From the NCBI GenBank assembly GCA_049323755.1, contig JBMOPE010000006.1:62001-126000 (forward strand): a DNA stretch of 64,000 nt, given 5' to 3'. Under the pieces are notes generated by a model. That model worked only from the letters and a program-made list of their open reading frames with translations, was not told where the DNA came from and did no database searches. The DNA comes from BRHc4a sp049323755. GTDB taxonomy: Bacteria; Bacillota; Desulfotomaculia; Desulfotomaculales; Desulfocucumaceae. The position numbers were made by a program, and so were the translations under genes. Of the stretch, positions 16,712 to 26,202 are shown piece by piece (within the stretch, counting starts at the first letter, position 1; each line of letters starts with the position of its first letter).

Positions 16712-19075
16712 CTACTTTAAATCAACCACAGTACAGCCCGCTCCGCCCTCGCCCATTTCTCCGAGGCGGAAGGACTTGACCCTCCCGTGGTTTTTTAGCT
16801 CCCTCTGAACCGCCGCCCTCAGCGCTCCGGTACCTTTCCCGTGGATGATGTAAACCTTGGGGAGACCGGCAAGGGCAGCGTCATCCAGGTATTTTTCCAT
16901 TTCTGCCAGCGCCTCATCCGCCATCATTCCCCTTAAATCGAGGCTGGTGGAAATCTCCTGGGCCTTGGAGGCCATAATTCTTGACACTTCCACCTTTCCG
17001 CTCCCTGTACCGGCGCTTTCCGCCCTGCGAAGGTCGGAAAGGGGCACTGTTATTTTTATAACCCCCACCTGAACAGCAACCTGGTTTCCCTCGGGCGGCC
17101 CAAGTACAAAACCCTTCTGGTTGAAACGCGGTATAAAGACCTCCTCGCCAGGACGTATTTCTTTGGGAATTTCACCAGGAGAAGGTTTGGGCCGGCGTAC
17201 TCTGGCGGCTGTTTTGGCTTCAATTTTAGAAAGCTTTTCCCTGGCCTCCCTTATGGCGGCCTCCCTGTCCCTGGCCGAGTCACTGGATAGCTTATCTCTT
17301 AGCTCCTTTATCATTTCCTCGGCTTCCCGGCGGGCGCTCCGGACCATCGCTGCGGCCTCTTCCCTGGCCCTGGACAGAACAGTCTCTCTTTTTTCCTGCA
17401 CTTCCATGTCAAGCCGCTGATAGCGCTCCTTTAATCTCCGGGCATCCTCAAGAAGAATGGAAGCCTCTTCCCGGTCCCTGCCTGCCTCCTGGCGGCTCTT
17501 TTCCAGGTGATCCATCAGCTCCGCCGCCCGGACCTGGTCTGCAGACATGAATTCCCTTGACCTGTTAACCAGGGAATGGTCCAGCCCAAGCCGCGCCGCG
17601 ATCTCCAGGGCATTGCTCCTGCCTGGTTTTCCTATGAGGAGCCTGTAGGTGGGGCGTAAGCTCTCGGCATCAAATTCCACACTGGCATTTTCCACCCTGG
17701 CGTTGGCGAATGCAAAGTTCTTCAGCTCGCTGTAATGAGTGGTGGCAACAGTCTTTGCACCCTTTTGATGAAGACTTTCAAGAATAGCCTGGGCCAGTGC
17801 GGACCCTTCGGCGGGGTCGGTTCCTGCTCCCAGCTCATCCAGAAGAACAAGGCTTCCCTCACCGACACTGCTCAGTATATCAACAATATTGGTCATGTGG
17901 GAGGAAAATGTACTGAGGGACTGCTCAATGCTCTGCTCGTCCCCAATGTCAGCAAATACACGGTTAAATATTCCTACAGTTGTACCCTCCCCGGCCGGGA
18001 TATGCATTCCGGACTGGGCCATCAGCACAAGGAGGCCTACGGTTTTCAGAGTTACAGTTTTTCCTCCGGTATTTGGACCTGTAATAACCAGAGTGTCGAA
18101 ATCACTTCCAAGGTTTAACGACATGGGTACGACATCTCCGGCCAGAAGGGGGTGCCTGCCCCTCTCAATATCAAGCCAGGCCCGGGAGGTCACAGACGGC
18201 TCCCAGGCATCCAGGCTCAGGCTGTACCTGGCCCTGGCCATAATAAGATCTATCCTGCCCAGGGCATCGAGGGAATCCTCCAGCTCTGAAGATACCATGG
18301 ATACACCCTCTGAAAGCTCATAAAGTATCCTTGTTATCTCCTGCTTTTCTGCTGACTGAAGCCGGCGGACCTCATTGTTTGCCTCCACCACGGACATTGG
18401 CTCTATAAAGAGGGTTGCCCCGCTGGCCGACTGGTCGTGCACAATGCCAGGTATCTGTGACCTGTACTCCTGCTTTACCGGTATGACATAGCGGTTTTCC
18501 CTTATTGTCACAATTGGGTCTTGCAGATACTTCTGGTAGGTGGACGACCTTATAAAGGACTCCAGCCGGGACTTGACCTGGGCCTGGCTGGAGTTAAGCT
18601 GTCTTCTTATCTGCCCCAGCACCGGCGAGGCCCCGTCGGCAACCTGTCCCCCCGGCAGCACTGATGAAAGAATACGTCTTTCCAGCTCGCCAAAATTACC
18701 CAGGGCCTCCGATATTTCCGATAAAAGCGGGTAGCTTTCAGGCTTTTCAATAAAAAATTTTTTTATCCTTCTAATGGCTGTCATGGTCCTGCCTAGTGCA
18801 AGAAGGTCCTCAGGCTCAAGTAGAATCCCCCTGGAGGCCTGCTTAACCTGCGTCCGGACATCGTACCAGCCGCCCATTTCCGCACCCGGCTCAAGCCTCA
18901 TCATCTCCCTGCCCTCGGTGGTTTCAGACTGCCACCTGCGGATAAGGTCAATGTTGTCAACAGGCAGAAGCTCCAGTGCCCTTTCCCGGCCCAGAGGCGA
19001 TCCCGCGAATCCTGCCAATCTCTCCAGCACCTTGTGATACTCCAACCTTTTCAGTGTCTTGTCATCAATATACAT
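16712..19075 (-). CDS. mutS2: endonuclease MutS2
   Basis: 787 residues, normal MutS2 length. N-terminal MutS core and clamp helices, ABC-type ATPase with Walker A TGPNTGGKTVTL and LVLLDELGAGTDP, a long charged coiled coil (~520-640), and a C-terminal Smr nuclease domain (SLDLRGMMADEAL ... VYIIHGKGTGALR). MutS2 acts on branched recombination intermediates and, in Bacillus, in rescue of collided ribosomes; it is not the mismatch-repair MutS. First core gene next to the RiPP locus, with an AGGAG upstream of ATG. Confidence 0.96.
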   Translation of the reverse strand: MYIDDKTLKRLEYHKVLERLAGFAGSPLGRERALELLPVDNIDLIRRWQSETTEGREMMRLEPGAEMGGWYDVRTQVKQASRGILLEPEDLLALGRTMTAIRRIKKFFIEKPESYPLLSEISEALGNFGELERRILSSVLPGGQVADGASPVLGQIRRQLNSSQAQVKSRLESFIRSSTYQKYLQDPIVTIRENRYVIPVKQEYRSQIPGIVHDQSASGATLFIEPMSVVEANNEVRRLQSAEKQEITRILYELSEGVSMVSSELEDSLDALGRIDLIMARARYSLSLDAWEPSVTSRAWLDIERGRHPLLAGDVVPMSLNLGSDFDTLVITGPNTGGKTVTLKTVGLLVLMAQSGMHIPAGEGTTVGIFNRVFADIGDEQSIEQSLSTFSSHMTNIVDILSSVGEGSLVLLDELGAGTDPAEGSALAQAILESLHQKGAKTVATTHYSELKNFAFANARVENASVEFDAESLRPTYRLLIGKPGRSNALEIAARLGLDHSLVNRSREFMSADQVRAAELMDHLEKSRQEAGRDREEASILLEDARRLKERYQRLDMEVQEKRETVLSRAREEAAAMVRSARREAEEMIKELRDKLSSDSARDREAAIREAREKLSKIEAKTAARVRRPKPSPGEIPKEIRPGEEVFIPRFNQKGFVLGPPEGNQVAVQVGVIKITVPLSDLRRAESAGTGSGKVEVSRIMASKAQEISTSLDLRGMMADEALAEMEKYLDDAALAGLPKVYIIHGKGTGALRAAVQRELKNHGRVKSFRLGEMGEGGAGCTVVDLK

Positions 19076-19238
19076 TAGCTGTGTGTACTCCTGGTTATAA
19101 AAATATTGAGGGCCTTTCGGCCCGTTGATTATCTGTCGTCATATAGTCAATATCAGTATATTACTATAAAGGCAATTTTTTTGCCACTGTAAATATTTTA
19201 AACCCCCAGGCCGCCTAAAACGGCACAAGGAAGATGAG

Positions 19239-19430
19239 ATTGGGGTCCTTTTTTAAACCACAGAGAACACAGAGGACACAGAGTTTTTTAAGACCTGCTT
19301 GAATGCTTTAAAGGGTTTCTATTAAATGGATTGTAAAAAGCAAACTTTCTAATCTATTTCATAGGTTTCATACCTGAGAGTAATACCTGAGAGCATACTC
19401 TCTCTGTGCTCTCTGTGTCCTCTGTGGTTC
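19239..19430. repeat. CACAGAG-type dyad element, copy 1
   Basis: The left arm (19239-19285) has three 9-base units CACAGAGAA-like after TTGGGGTCCTTTT. The right arm (19398-19430) is its complement, CTCTGTG repeats ending in GGTT. The ~110-bp centre is A/T-rich and non-coding. A second copy in opposite orientation is at 59209-59392 and shares the TTGGGGTCCTTTT flank. The rest of 19076-19473 shows no gene. Confidence 0.8.
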
Positions 19431-19473
19431 ATATAAAATACATTCATTATTTCGGATAGAATGGCTTGGGCAA

Positions 19474-22002
19474 TTATACTCCCCTATAATAATGCCCTTT
19501 GGTAATGCCGGCGGGGCTGAAGGTCTCCAGCATTTCCCTGGCCTCTACCGGCTCGTGATGCTTCCTCACAGGGGCTAACAATCCGTCCAGCGCTTTCCTG
19601 TATATCTTTGTTACCTCCGAAACATAGTAAGGCCTTTCGCGGCGGGCCTCAATACGTATACAGGAGACTCCCATGGCGGAAAGCTCACGAATGTCTTCTA
19701 TGAGGCAAAGGTCCCTTGAATTGAAAAGGTGCATACGGCAAAAGCGGTCGGTTTCTACAGGAAACACCGCCCCGGTCCTGTCCTTCAAGCCGAATTCACC
19801 TTCAGCGCACACCCCCGTACAGACGCTTTCAGCCCCTTTATCACCCAAAACGGCACCGGGAAGGCAGTGCTCAGACACCATCAACTCCACCGCCCCCTGA
19901 ACAAATACCTCTACAGGGTAGTCTCCTGCCAGGCTTTTTACCTGACTCATTGTAAGCTCAGGCGAAAGAGTGACCCGGGATATTCCCTCCCGTATAAGGT
20001 AGTCCAAAGTATGCCTGTTAAAGGCGTTCAGGCCGAAATCGGCCACAACTGGCAAGGCCGGGAATCTTTCAGTTAGTACCGGGATTAAACCCAGATTTCC
20101 CGCCAGTATTCCCCCTGCCGTAACCCCTTCGTAAGCATCGAGAATACTATCGATTTCCCGGTCTTTAATAATTCTTGGGGTGGACAGCACCAGGCTGCTG
20201 CCCTTCTCCCGGCAATAGTCCGCCGCTTTTAGCAGTACTGCACTGTTTATCGAAGGCTTTGACCTGAAAACGTCAAGGCCGAAATAGATAATATCAGCCC
20301 CTGCTGCCACAGCCGATTTAAGGGACTCCAGGTCACCCACCGAAACGGCCAGCAGGGACATCTCCCTCCGGCTGTATATTTTCCGGCTCCTATTCTTCAA
20401 AGCCCTGTCCAGCTTTTCCAGAAACTCCTCCCTGCCGGCAGGCGGAATATGGCGGTCCGCAAGAATCCTTTTTTCCAGGCCTGTCACTGCCTTCCTCCTG
20501 GCCTGGTTTATCTCACTTGCCGGGTATATTACCCGGCCCTTAATGTCAGTGGCAGTAGAAGCCATAGAAAAAGGGGTATTTCCCAGTTTTCCAAGCATCT
20601 CCTTAAGATAATCCTGGTCCAGCGGCCTTTTTTCAGCCTCTGCCCCTAAAGAATCCGTTGTCGCGGTAACAGACCTGCCGTCGGGGTCAATGGCGGTTAT
20701 GGTCAGAGGGAAGCCAACCCCTCCTTCAACCTCAAAGGCCAGGGGAATTTTTCTGCGGGCACCCTTAGGAGATGCGAAGGACTCCCTGGCCAATTCCACC
20801 AGGTCGGCGTCATGGGTTTTAAAAACCCTGTCTCCGGGCTTTACCCTCCCGGGTATATTAAGGCCGACGGTTTCACCCTGGGCAGCTTTGTCAACTTTTT
20901 GTCCATGGACATGTATTACATCCACGGTAAAGCCAACCCGGCCCCCCTCCGTTACCCATACCTCCAGGCCGTCACCCGCTCTCAGAGGCCTTTCCAGGGC
21001 AATCTCCACCAGGCCGGTCCCCCTGTCGAAGCCTTTAACCCTGCCCAGCCGCAGGCCCCGGTTGTTGGGGCGCTTGTAACTCATCAGGTCCCTGCCCTGG
21101 CTTCCGAAAAAATACCCGCTGGTAAAATCACGGTTGAAAATTTGGGTTAAACTTTCCTTTTCCTTACTGGAAACACTGTATGCTTCTCCTGATAGCGCCC
21201 GGTCTATCAGGCCCCTGTATATTCGAACAACTGTGGCGACATACTCAGGCCTTTTCATTCGGCCCTCTATTTTAAAGGAATCAATTCCGGCACTGATAAG
21301 CCCCGGTATGTAACCGCTTATATTGAGGTCTCTGGGGCTCAGCAGGTATTCTCCGGCATGATCCGGAACATCCACATTTTTACCTGCCCGGTCAACAAGA
21401 TTATACTGCATCCTGCAGGGCTGGGCACAGCGGCCCCTGTTTCCGCTCCTTCCGCCAATCATGCTGGAAAGAAGGCACTGTCCGGAATAGGAGATACAAA
21501 TTGCCCCGTGTATGAAAACTTCCAGATCTGCACCGGTGGTATTTTTTATTTTTTGTATTTCATCAAGGCTCATTTCTCTTGCCAGAACAACCCTCTCAAA
21601 GCCCGCCCTAAGCAGCTCGGTAACTCCGGGTGAGTTATGGGCCGTCATCTGGGTGCTGGCGTGCAGGGGAAGATCCGGGACAGCCCTGCGGGCCAGTGAG
21701 GCAAGCCCCATGTCCTGTAATATGGCAGCATCCGCCCCAATTTTCTGAAGTCTGAAAAGAAATTTTAGGGCGTCCTCCATTTCATTGTCGGCAATAAGGG
21801 TATTCACCGTGACATATATCTTAACACCCCGGAGGTGGGCGTACTCCACCGCCCGGGAAAGATCGTCCTCATCAAAGTTGGCCGCCGACTGCCTGGCATT
21901 AAACAACCGCCCGCCGAGGTAAACGGCGTCAGCCCCATTTTCCACCGCTGCCACAAATGCCTCCCACCCCCCGGCAGGAGCCAATAACTCAGGTTTTTTC
22001 AT
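19474..22002 (-). CDS. U32 family peptidase-like protein, double U32 with DUF3656-type middle
   Basis: 842 residues. N-terminal U32 domain starts KPELLAPAGGWEAF with the family Cys cluster (GQCLLSSMIGGRSGNRGRCA, QPCRM); the middle (~320-540) resembles DUF3656; a second U32-like half (~550-840) has VFVQGAVELMVSEHCLPG and further Cys. Characterised relatives (RlhA, TrhP) hydroxylate rRNA or tRNA using an Fe-S cluster and prephenate-linked chemistry rather than acting as proteases, so RNA hydroxylation is the better guess. It lies upstream of mutS2, separated by the dyad element. Confidence 0.85.
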   Translation of the reverse strand: MKKPELLAPAGGWEAFVAAVENGADAVYLGGRLFNARQSAANFDEDDLSRAVEYAHLRGVKIYVTVNTLIADNEMEDALKFLFRLQKIGADAAILQDMGLASLARRAVPDLPLHASTQMTAHNSPGVTELLRAGFERVVLAREMSLDEIQKIKNTTGADLEVFIHGAICISYSGQCLLSSMIGGRSGNRGRCAQPCRMQYNLVDRAGKNVDVPDHAGEYLLSPRDLNISGYIPGLISAGIDSFKIEGRMKRPEYVATVVRIYRGLIDRALSGEAYSVSSKEKESLTQIFNRDFTSGYFFGSQGRDLMSYKRPNNRGLRLGRVKGFDRGTGLVEIALERPLRAGDGLEVWVTEGGRVGFTVDVIHVHGQKVDKAAQGETVGLNIPGRVKPGDRVFKTHDADLVELARESFASPKGARRKIPLAFEVEGGVGFPLTITAIDPDGRSVTATTDSLGAEAEKRPLDQDYLKEMLGKLGNTPFSMASTATDIKGRVIYPASEINQARRKAVTGLEKRILADRHIPPAGREEFLEKLDRALKNRSRKIYSRREMSLLAVSVGDLESLKSAVAAGADIIYFGLDVFRSKPSINSAVLLKAADYCREKGSSLVLSTPRIIKDREIDSILDAYEGVTAGGILAGNLGLIPVLTERFPALPVVADFGLNAFNRHTLDYLIREGISRVTLSPELTMSQVKSLAGDYPVEVFVQGAVELMVSEHCLPGAVLGDKGAESVCTGVCAEGEFGLKDRTGAVFPVETDRFCRMHLFNSRDLCLIEDIRELSAMGVSCIRIEARRERPYYVSEVTKIYRKALDGLLAPVRKHHEPVEAREMLETFSPAGITKGHYYRGV

Positions 22003-22039
22003 ATAATCACCCGTATATGCTTATACTGAATAACTCACT

Positions 22040-22145
22040 GGTCCGGAATTGGGAAATGGGAGTTAGGAATTGGTAATAAAATCCTATTACAAAATTGCAC
22101 CTATACAATCCATTCCTAATTCCCAATTCCTAATTCCTAATTCCC
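22040..22145. repeat. GGAATTG-heptad dyad element
   Basis: The left arm, from 22040, starts GGTCCGGAATTGGG and repeats a seven-base GGAATT(G/A) unit. The right arm (22111-22145) is the complementary CCTAATT/CCCAATT series. Right-arm sequence supplies the last codons and stop of the NIF3-like gene (stop at 22130). One of five elements with this heptad. Confidence 0.75.
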
Positions 22146-23095
22146 GCTCTTTTGTGCCTGATAAGCCCGGCGCAGGGCATAACTTCCACACCGGCGGCCT
22201 CCAGCCTGTCCAGCATAAGGTTCATGCCCATGGAGTCTGAGGCCATATGCCCCGCATTTATAACATTTATATGATTCTTTTCAGCTTCCTTACGGTGCTT
22301 TTCACCAATGTGCATAACAACCAGGGTGCCCACACCGGCCTGGGACAGCTTCCCGTAGGCGTCATCGGAGCCACTGGTGCCCCCGGTCATATCAACCATT
22401 ATTTTACCCGCCCGCCGTTCCTTTGATCCAACTATAATGGTGGGCCCGGCCCCGGATTTGGCCGCCTCGGTGTATTCCGGCTCACCTTTTAAAAGTTTGA
22501 TAACGTCGCCTACTGTTTCCGGCTTCTGTTCATCAATCTTTTTCTGGAGAGCCGCTGTTACCAGATTGTCAGCCGGTGTGTGCACGCACATAAGGGCATG
22601 GCCCAGTATCCTGGCAGCATCCACCGCCCGGTTATGGTTAAGGGGCATTACAGTCCTTTTTACCTCGCCTATGCGGGCTGACAATATACCCTCGGCAACA
22701 TTAATCGGCACACCGGCCTGGGCCAGTATATCCTCCTGCATATGCATCACCCCGTGAAGGGCAGCCAGCGCTTTTCCCTCGGGGTGGTGTGATATGATAA
22801 GGTCAATGGGGGTTCCTTTTTCTGTAATCCGGTCGGCAAGCAGTACTTCCCCCACCTCCATGTCTATGCCCACCAGAACTCTTTTTACTTCTTTATCGGG
22901 GTCACCTGTAAGTATCCTGGTATCACTGTAGGGGTTGGTCAGCGTTTCGGTGTCAGATTCTTTTCTGTCTTCTTCCTTCATCTCACCGTGTTTTTTCTTT
23001 TCCTTCTCAAGCAAGGCTTTTACCTTTTCGATACCTCTTGGGTCGGCCTCCATACCCATTTGAACCGCCAGGTCATAAATCTCCCTTATTTTCAT
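22130..23095 (-). CDS. NIF3-like (NGG1p-interacting factor 3) family protein
   Basis: 321 residues from ATG at 23095, which has GGGAG eight bases upstream (a longer frame to 23116 is possible). The family signature is seen as GIDMEVGEVLLADR, DLIISHHPEGKAL and, near the C-terminus, NVINAGHMASDSMGM. His and Asp/Glu residues at these places bind two metals in solved family members; the biochemical role is unsettled. A charged helical stretch (~20-60) precedes the domain. The C-terminus (AGIRN) is encoded by a heptad repeat element. A second, more divergent NIF3-like gene lies at 60708. Confidence 0.85.
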   Translation of the reverse strand: MKIREIYDLAVQMGMEADPRGIEKVKALLEKEKKKHGEMKEEDRKESDTETLTNPYSDTRILTGDPDKEVKRVLVGIDMEVGEVLLADRITEKGTPIDLIISHHPEGKALAALHGVMHMQEDILAQAGVPINVAEGILSARIGEVKRTVMPLNHNRAVDAARILGHALMCVHTPADNLVTAALQKKIDEQKPETVGDVIKLLKGEPEYTEAAKSGAGPTIIVGSKERRAGKIMVDMTGGTSGSDDAYGKLSQAGVGTLVVMHIGEKHRKEAEKNHINVINAGHMASDSMGMNLMLDRLEAAGVEVMPCAGLIRHKRAGIRN

Positions 23096-23127
23096 CAAAT
23101 CATCTCCCGGTTCCATATTTAACTTCT

Positions 23128-23727
23128 TTATTTTTTTGAAACATGCCTGTTGTTCCTCATGTAATAACGAAGGGGAAGGTCAGACCCAACTGAAATGCCT
23201 ACCCTTGTGGCAGCCACCACATCTTCTTCCGGCACATCACTACCGGCCATAATGAAAAGGGGCTCCATAGTAAGATCGTGCCCGTACATATCCGGGACTA
23301 TGCCCATGGCCTGAACCAGCTTACCCGGGCCCGAGCACAAATCGGAGGGTTTTTCCCTGCCTCTCCTTTTCTTCATTATGTCCAGCCCCTCCAAAGGCTC
23401 CAGCGCCCTTATCAGAACTGCATCCCCAACGCCCTCTTCCGCCGTGACAACATTAAAACAATAATGCATGCCGTAAGTAAAATACACATAAGCATGGCCG
23501 GGGGGCCCAAACATTGCCCTGTTCCTGGGAGTCAAACCTCTATGCGCGTGGCATGCCGGGTCTCCTTGCATATATGCCTCGGTTTCCACTATCAAACCTG
23601 CAGTCAGTCCTTCAGGTGAATTATTTACAATAATTTTACCCAGAAGCTCCCGGGCAACCTGCTCGGTGTTTCTTCCATAAAACTCCCGTTGCAGCACTTT
23701 TTCACTGTCATAGTAAAAGTTACTCAA
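23128..23727 (-). CDS. 3-methyladenine DNA glycosylase (alkyladenine glycosylase family)
   Basis: 199 residues from TTG at 23727, six bases after GAGGTG; GTG at 23736 is an alternative. Family motifs: ARELLGKIIV, IVETEAYMQGDPACHA (catalytic Glu), FGPPGHAYVYFTYGMHYCFNVV and VLIRALEPL. It excises alkylated purines in base excision repair. Length is normal for the bacterial family. Lies after polX on the minus strand, separated by a dyad element. Confidence 0.92.
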   Translation of the reverse strand: MSNFYYDSEKVLQREFYGRNTEQVARELLGKIIVNNSPEGLTAGLIVETEAYMQGDPACHAHRGLTPRNRAMFGPPGHAYVYFTYGMHYCFNVVTAEEGVGDAVLIRALEPLEGLDIMKKRRGREKPSDLCSGPGKLVQAMGIVPDMYGHDLTMEPLFIMAGSDVPEEDVVAATRVGISVGSDLPLRYYMRNNRHVSKK

Positions 23728-23748
23728 ATTAAACACCTCACAGGCACT

Positions 23749-24035
23749 GCTAATTACTTGAGGGTAATACCTCCAGTCGGAACTCAGAACTCAGAATCCC
23801 GGGCATTCCTTTAACCTCATTCACTTAATTGTCATTGCGAACGTTAATCGAAACAATCTATCCCGGAGATCGCCACGTCGCTATTGCTCCTCGCGGTAAC
23901 AGGGTAATGCAAACGGCGCCACATTTTCATCCTTTAACAGTGCCACTTAAATAGTGGCATGGGTGTTTGGTGTCTGGATTCTGAGTTCTGAGTTCTGAAT
24001 TCCGACCGGAAAGTAGTACTTATAAGCATTTTAGC
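23749..24035. repeat. AACTCAG-heptad dyad element with terminal inverted repeats
   Basis: The left end begins GCTAATTACTTGAGGGTAAT and leads into GTCGGAACTCAGAACTCAG. The right end, reverse-complemented, begins GCTAAAATGCTTATAAGTAC and leads into CGGTCGGAATTCAGAACTC. The two ends match over about 34 bases with a few differences. The last codons and stop of polX (24020) are inside the right end. The centre (23803-23970) carries no gene. Confidence 0.75.
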
Positions 24036-25732
24036 AGGTCTTCCAGTTCAAAGGTGTTGACTATCGACTTCGGCTCCAGGCCGGCCCTTCTGGCCACAGA
24101 TACCCCGTACTCCATCTCATCCATTCTTCTTAAATCGTGGGCATCGGTATTAATTGCTATCCGGGCCCCGTATTCAACAGCCATCCTGGCATGTTCGTCG
24201 TTCAGGTCAAGGCGGTCCGGCGAAGCGTTTATTTCCATTATCTTTCCCCGCCTTCCTGCCTCCTTCAGCACCCTTTCCACATCCACAGCATAGCCCTCCC
24301 TGTGGCCCAGAAGCCTGCCGGTCAGGTGGCCTATAATATCCACATGCGGGTTTTCCACCGCCTCTAAAATCCTGGAGGTTATTCTCTCCCTGTCCTGCTT
24401 AAATCCACTGTGAACAGAGGCCACCACCACATCTGCCCTTTCCAGTATCTCATCTATAAAGTCCAGCCCGCCACCGGAAAGTATGTCAACCTCAACACCC
24501 TTCAGAACCCTAAAGCCATCCAGCCCCCTGTTTAAGCGGTCAATATGATCATACTGGTCGGCCAGCCGTTCCTCTGTAAGGCCTCTGGCAATCTTTAGGG
24601 ACTGGGAGTGGTCGGTAATGGCTATATAGCTGTACCCCTTATCCCTTGCCTTTTTCACCAAATCATCAATTGTAGCGGCCCCGTCACTCCACTGGGAATG
24701 GAGGTGCAAATCCCCCCTTATATCGACTGTTTCCACCAGCCGGGGAATGCGCCCGAACTGGGCGGCATCTACTTCTCCGGTCCCTTCCCGCAATTCAGGA
24801 GGAATATAATTAAGTTTTAACAGCGAATAAATATCCTCCTCCGATGAGGGCATCTCCGCCGGTATATTTCCATCCCAGGGTTTTATTCCTTCTTTGGAAA
24901 ACTCCCAGTTGTTTTTAAGGGCATGGCGGGAAAGCTCTTTCAGGTGGCCCTCACTACCGGTTTCCCAGATCAGGGCGTACCAAAATCTTTCCGGCTCAAC
25001 AGTTACAAGCTCAACAGGAATTCCCCACCAGGTTTTCACCTTTATATAGTTTTCTCTTCGCTCGACTACTTCCCTGGTCCTTGGATGATAGGCAATGGAA
25101 TCCAATACGGTGTCAAAGTGCGTGCAGGCAGCTATAAGGTCTATGTCCTCCACCGTTTCCCTCCAGCGCCGTACGCTTCCTGCCAAATCGACTCTGTCCA
25201 CTCCCGGCACCTTGCCCAGGTAGCGGCACAGGTCCAGGGCCAATTCCCGTGCAACAGCCAGAAGAAACTTTCCTGTCCTTCTCCTTATCATTTTTATATT
25301 GCTCAGTATATCGAGCTCCATTTTGGCGCCCATGCCCTTAAGAAAGCGCACCTTGCGGTCTTTAGCAGCCCTTTCCAGTTCTTCAAGCGTCTTAACACCA
25401 ATCGCTTCATAAAGAAAGGCAGCTCTTTTTGGCCCTATTCCGGGAAGAGCCATTATTTCCAGCAGCCCTGGGGGGATTTCAGCACGAAGTTTTTCCAGTT
25501 TGTCCATTTTCCCCTTTTCCAGAAGCTCTCCTATTTTTGAAACAATATTTTTGCCAATACCGGGCACCTTGATAAGAGCTTTTTTGTGATACATATCCTC
25601 TACAGGCTCATTTAGTCCAGAAATAACCCCTGCAGCCTGCCGGTAGGCCCTTATTTTAAAGAAATCGTCACCCTTGAATTCCAGTAAATCTGCCAGTTCA
25701 TAGAAAGCCCAGGCTATTTCAACATTGTGCAT
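24020..25732 (-). CDS. polX: family X DNA polymerase / PHP exonuclease PolX
   Basis: 570 residues, normal bacterial PolX length. N-terminal HhH region (VPGIGKNIVSKIGEL, LPGIGPKRAAFLYEA), nucleotidyltransferase core with metal-binding DIDLIAAC, and C-terminal PHP domain (GDLHLHSQWSDGA, YIAITDHSQSL, VEVDILSGG, HPHVDIIGHLTGR-like). Acts in gap filling and 3'-5' exonuclease repair. The extreme C-terminus (L-K-C-L) is written by the end of a repeat element. Confidence 0.95.
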   Translation of the reverse strand: MHNVEIAWAFYELADLLEFKGDDFFKIRAYRQAAGVISGLNEPVEDMYHKKALIKVPGIGKNIVSKIGELLEKGKMDKLEKLRAEIPPGLLEIMALPGIGPKRAAFLYEAIGVKTLEELERAAKDRKVRFLKGMGAKMELDILSNIKMIRRRTGKFLLAVARELALDLCRYLGKVPGVDRVDLAGSVRRWRETVEDIDLIAACTHFDTVLDSIAYHPRTREVVERRENYIKVKTWWGIPVELVTVEPERFWYALIWETGSEGHLKELSRHALKNNWEFSKEGIKPWDGNIPAEMPSSEEDIYSLLKLNYIPPELREGTGEVDAAQFGRIPRLVETVDIRGDLHLHSQWSDGAATIDDLVKKARDKGYSYIAITDHSQSLKIARGLTEERLADQYDHIDRLNRGLDGFRVLKGVEVDILSGGGLDFIDEILERADVVVASVHSGFKQDRERITSRILEAVENPHVDIIGHLTGRLLGHREGYAVDVERVLKEAGRRGKIMEINASPDRLDLNDEHARMAVEYGARIAINTDAHDLRRMDEMEYGVSVARRAGLEPKSIVNTFELEDLLKCL

Positions 25733-25858
25733 TAATGAATCGCCCCAAATAAATATATATTGTTTATTCTACCCCCTAAGCCCGGGGTTCACCTCAAAAA
25801 ATAAAAATTTTCAGGCCGGAATGACATAACACCCTCTCCTTACGAAGAGGGTGTTTAT

Positions 25859-26131
25859 TTATTTGCTTTTTTTCTCCTGCGAATCATCATCCAGAAGCTC
25901 CATTAACCCCTGGTATTCCTGCTGCAGCTTGGTATACTCATCCAGGATGTTAAGCGCGGTAAGTATTGCGGTCTGTACAATGCTAAGCCTTGGGTTCATG
26001 TTTTGGATGCTCTGAAACTTCTTGTTTATCTGATAGGCCAGCATTTCCATGTACTCCGGGGAATCTTTCCCCTTCAGCACGTACCGCTCATCGAGGATTG
26101 TAACTTCAACCTTATTTACATCTTCCGACAT
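25859..26131 (-). CDS. zapA: cell division protein ZapA
   Basis: 90 residues: an N-terminal beta-hairpin segment (NKVEVTILDERYVLKG) and a C-terminal coiled coil (ILDEYTKLQQEYQGLMELL). ZapA tetramers bundle FtsZ filaments. The start ATG follows GGGGGTGAAGCC. A GC-rich inverted repeat at 25830-25852 follows the stop and probably ends the transcript. It lies next to pheT, the usual place in Firmicutes. Confidence 0.92.
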   Translation of the reverse strand: MSEDVNKVEVTILDERYVLKGKDSPEYMEMLAYQINKKFQSIQNMNPRLSIVQTAILTALNILDEYTKLQQEYQGLMELLDDDSQEKKSK

Positions 26132-26202
26132 GGCTTCACCCCCGGTGAGGGTAAATTTCGTCGTTTATCGAGCAAAATCCTCCCTTTGCAGTCAATTTAT
26201 TC